Source: Fistulifera solaris (Eukaryota; Bacillariophyta; Bacillariophyceae; Naviculales; Stauroneidaceae). From it: 64,000 bases of DNA. The position numbers and the translations under genes are program-made. The stretch covers positions 1,054,001 to 1,118,000 of the forward strand of contig AP026130.1 in NCBI GenBank assembly GCA_030295235.1, given 5' to 3'. Below are positions 63,547-64,000 of this stretch, in pieces (position 1 is the first letter of the stretch; each line of letters begins with the position of its first letter). The notes under the pieces were generated by a model. The model was not told the origin of the DNA. It saw nothing but the letters and a program-made list of their open reading frames with translations, and searched no databases.

Positions 63547-64000
63547 TTACTTCTTTGCCCGATAGAAGTTGAGATACGACATGTGCCAGTCTCCACCGCC
63601 CTTTAATTTCAATACATCCTCAGTCTTACACGGACTCACTTCATCGTCATCGTACACATACCAATCTTCATTGTCTACGTCCGTATCGGCGATCTTCTCA
63701 ACCTTCCCGCCGCTGGAATTGTTGTCGGCTTTGACCCAAGCCATGTAATGACCCCCGTCTGCATCACGCCCCTTGTGTGTAACAACGGCGAAAAGCTCGT
63801 AAATGCCTTGAAAGTTTTCAGGCAAACCAGGACCCACCGGTGCCAAGGATTCTTCCATACTCATGGCTAACGCAGACTTGAGCTCGTCATCCATCTCAAC
63901 TTCTTCTTCTTCTTTGGCTTTGTCCTCCACTTCCATTGCGTCGACATTACCATTCTCCAACTGGCCCTTTAACTTTCGGTTGATTCTATCTTCTTCCTCC
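63547..64000 (-). CDS. USP14: Ubiquitin-specific protease, USP14/Ubp6-like, C-terminal part
   Basis: Open to the window's edge; only the last 150 residues are present. The catalytic His region is clear: YELFAVVTHKGRDADGGHYM (His in GGHY), AWVKADN, DWYVYDDDEVSPCKTEDVLK and LKGGGDWHMSYLNFYRAKK, matching the C-terminus of USP14. An acidic stretch with EEVEMDDELKSALAMSMEES resembles a ubiquitin-interacting motif (L-x-x-A-x-x-x-S) inserted in the catalytic domain. USP14 trims ubiquitin chains on the proteasome. The Cys box and the ubiquitin-like domain lie outside. Confidence 0.9.
   Translation of the reverse strand, partial: EEEDRINRKLKGQLENGNVDAMEVEDKAKEEEEVEMDDELKSALAMSMEESLAPVGPGLPENFQGIYELFAVVTHKGRDADGGHYMAWVKADNNSSGGKVEKIADTDVDNEDWYVYDDDEVSPCKTEDVLKLKGGGDWHMSYLNFYRAKK

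Noticed and set aside
1-64000. Programmed ribosomal frameshifting as a general feature
   Set aside because: Sites share no slippery heptamer or downstream structure, go in both directions, use A, G, C and T runs and affect unrelated genes; assembly error is simpler.

Overview
This is nuclear DNA of a diatom, probably a raphid pennate related to Phaeodactylum. No organelle, bacterial or viral sequence was seen. The evidence is as follows. Genes are short and mostly intron-poor, and the introns are small GT-AG introns (54-152 bp). Several N-termini look like the bipartite plastid presequences of secondary plastids, with a signal peptide ending in an ASAF-like motif (PGRL1 at 16.8 kb, the FKBP-MsrA fusion at 48.4 kb, the pseudouridine synthase at 35.6 kb, the DUF1350 protein at 1.8 kb). 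PSxAPS-type linkers and helicase-associated-repeat proteins, both common in diatoms, are also present.

Layout. 0-6.6 kb: 3' part of a Pro/Ser-rich protein, a plastid DUF1350 protein, a membrane-anchored cyclophilin-like protein and the first of three DHHC-like acyltransferase paralogs. 6.7-8.5 kb: a 218-bp tandem repeat carrying a 403-bp MITE-like insertion. 9.7-20.6 kb: an HA-repeat/Tudor/AT-hook protein, the second DHHC-like paralog, a GTPBP1-type GTPase, PGRL1, a Qc-SNARE and the third DHHC-like paralog. 21.5-22.8 kb: a second tandem array of about 230 bp. 22.9-44.7 kb: PHOSPHO-type phosphatase, DNA polymerase iota-like, metallophosphoesterase, fucosyltransferase-like protein, CLN3/battenin, a WW-cyclin Y fusion, a DUF1769 protein, a pseudouridine synthase, an S1/NKAP fusion, EXO1, an RCHY1-type E3 ligase and a TPR-like protein. 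45.3-59.9 kb: PDE12-like phosphodiesterase, a small unknown protein, FKBP-MsrA, an unknown type II membrane protein, N-acetylglucosaminyltransferase I, a ZIP transporter, a three-exon cyclin, a secreted SDR and a tail-anchored cupin-like protein. 60-62 kb: a 424-bp tandem array. 62.2-64 kb: alpha-SNAP and the C-terminal end of a USP14-type deubiquitinase.

The genes do not form operons. Functional themes are the secretory pathway and glycosylation (Qc-SNARE, alpha-SNAP, GnT-I, fucosyltransferase-like, acyltransferases), plastid function (PGRL1, MsrA, pseudouridine synthase, DUF1350) and genome maintenance (Pol iota, EXO1).

Two results stand out. First, at least 22 one-base frame breaks occur in 14 genes, nearly all in short homopolymer runs, so the window looks like an incompletely polished long-read assembly. 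I annotate each broken gene as one locus. Second, there are unusual architectures: three DHTC acyltransferases that have lost most zinc-binding Cys/His of the DHHC domain, a WW domain joined to cyclin Y, a plastid FKBP-MsrA, and an S1-polySer-NKAP protein. Five dispersed or tandem repeat families, some related to each other, fill most gene-poor stretches.
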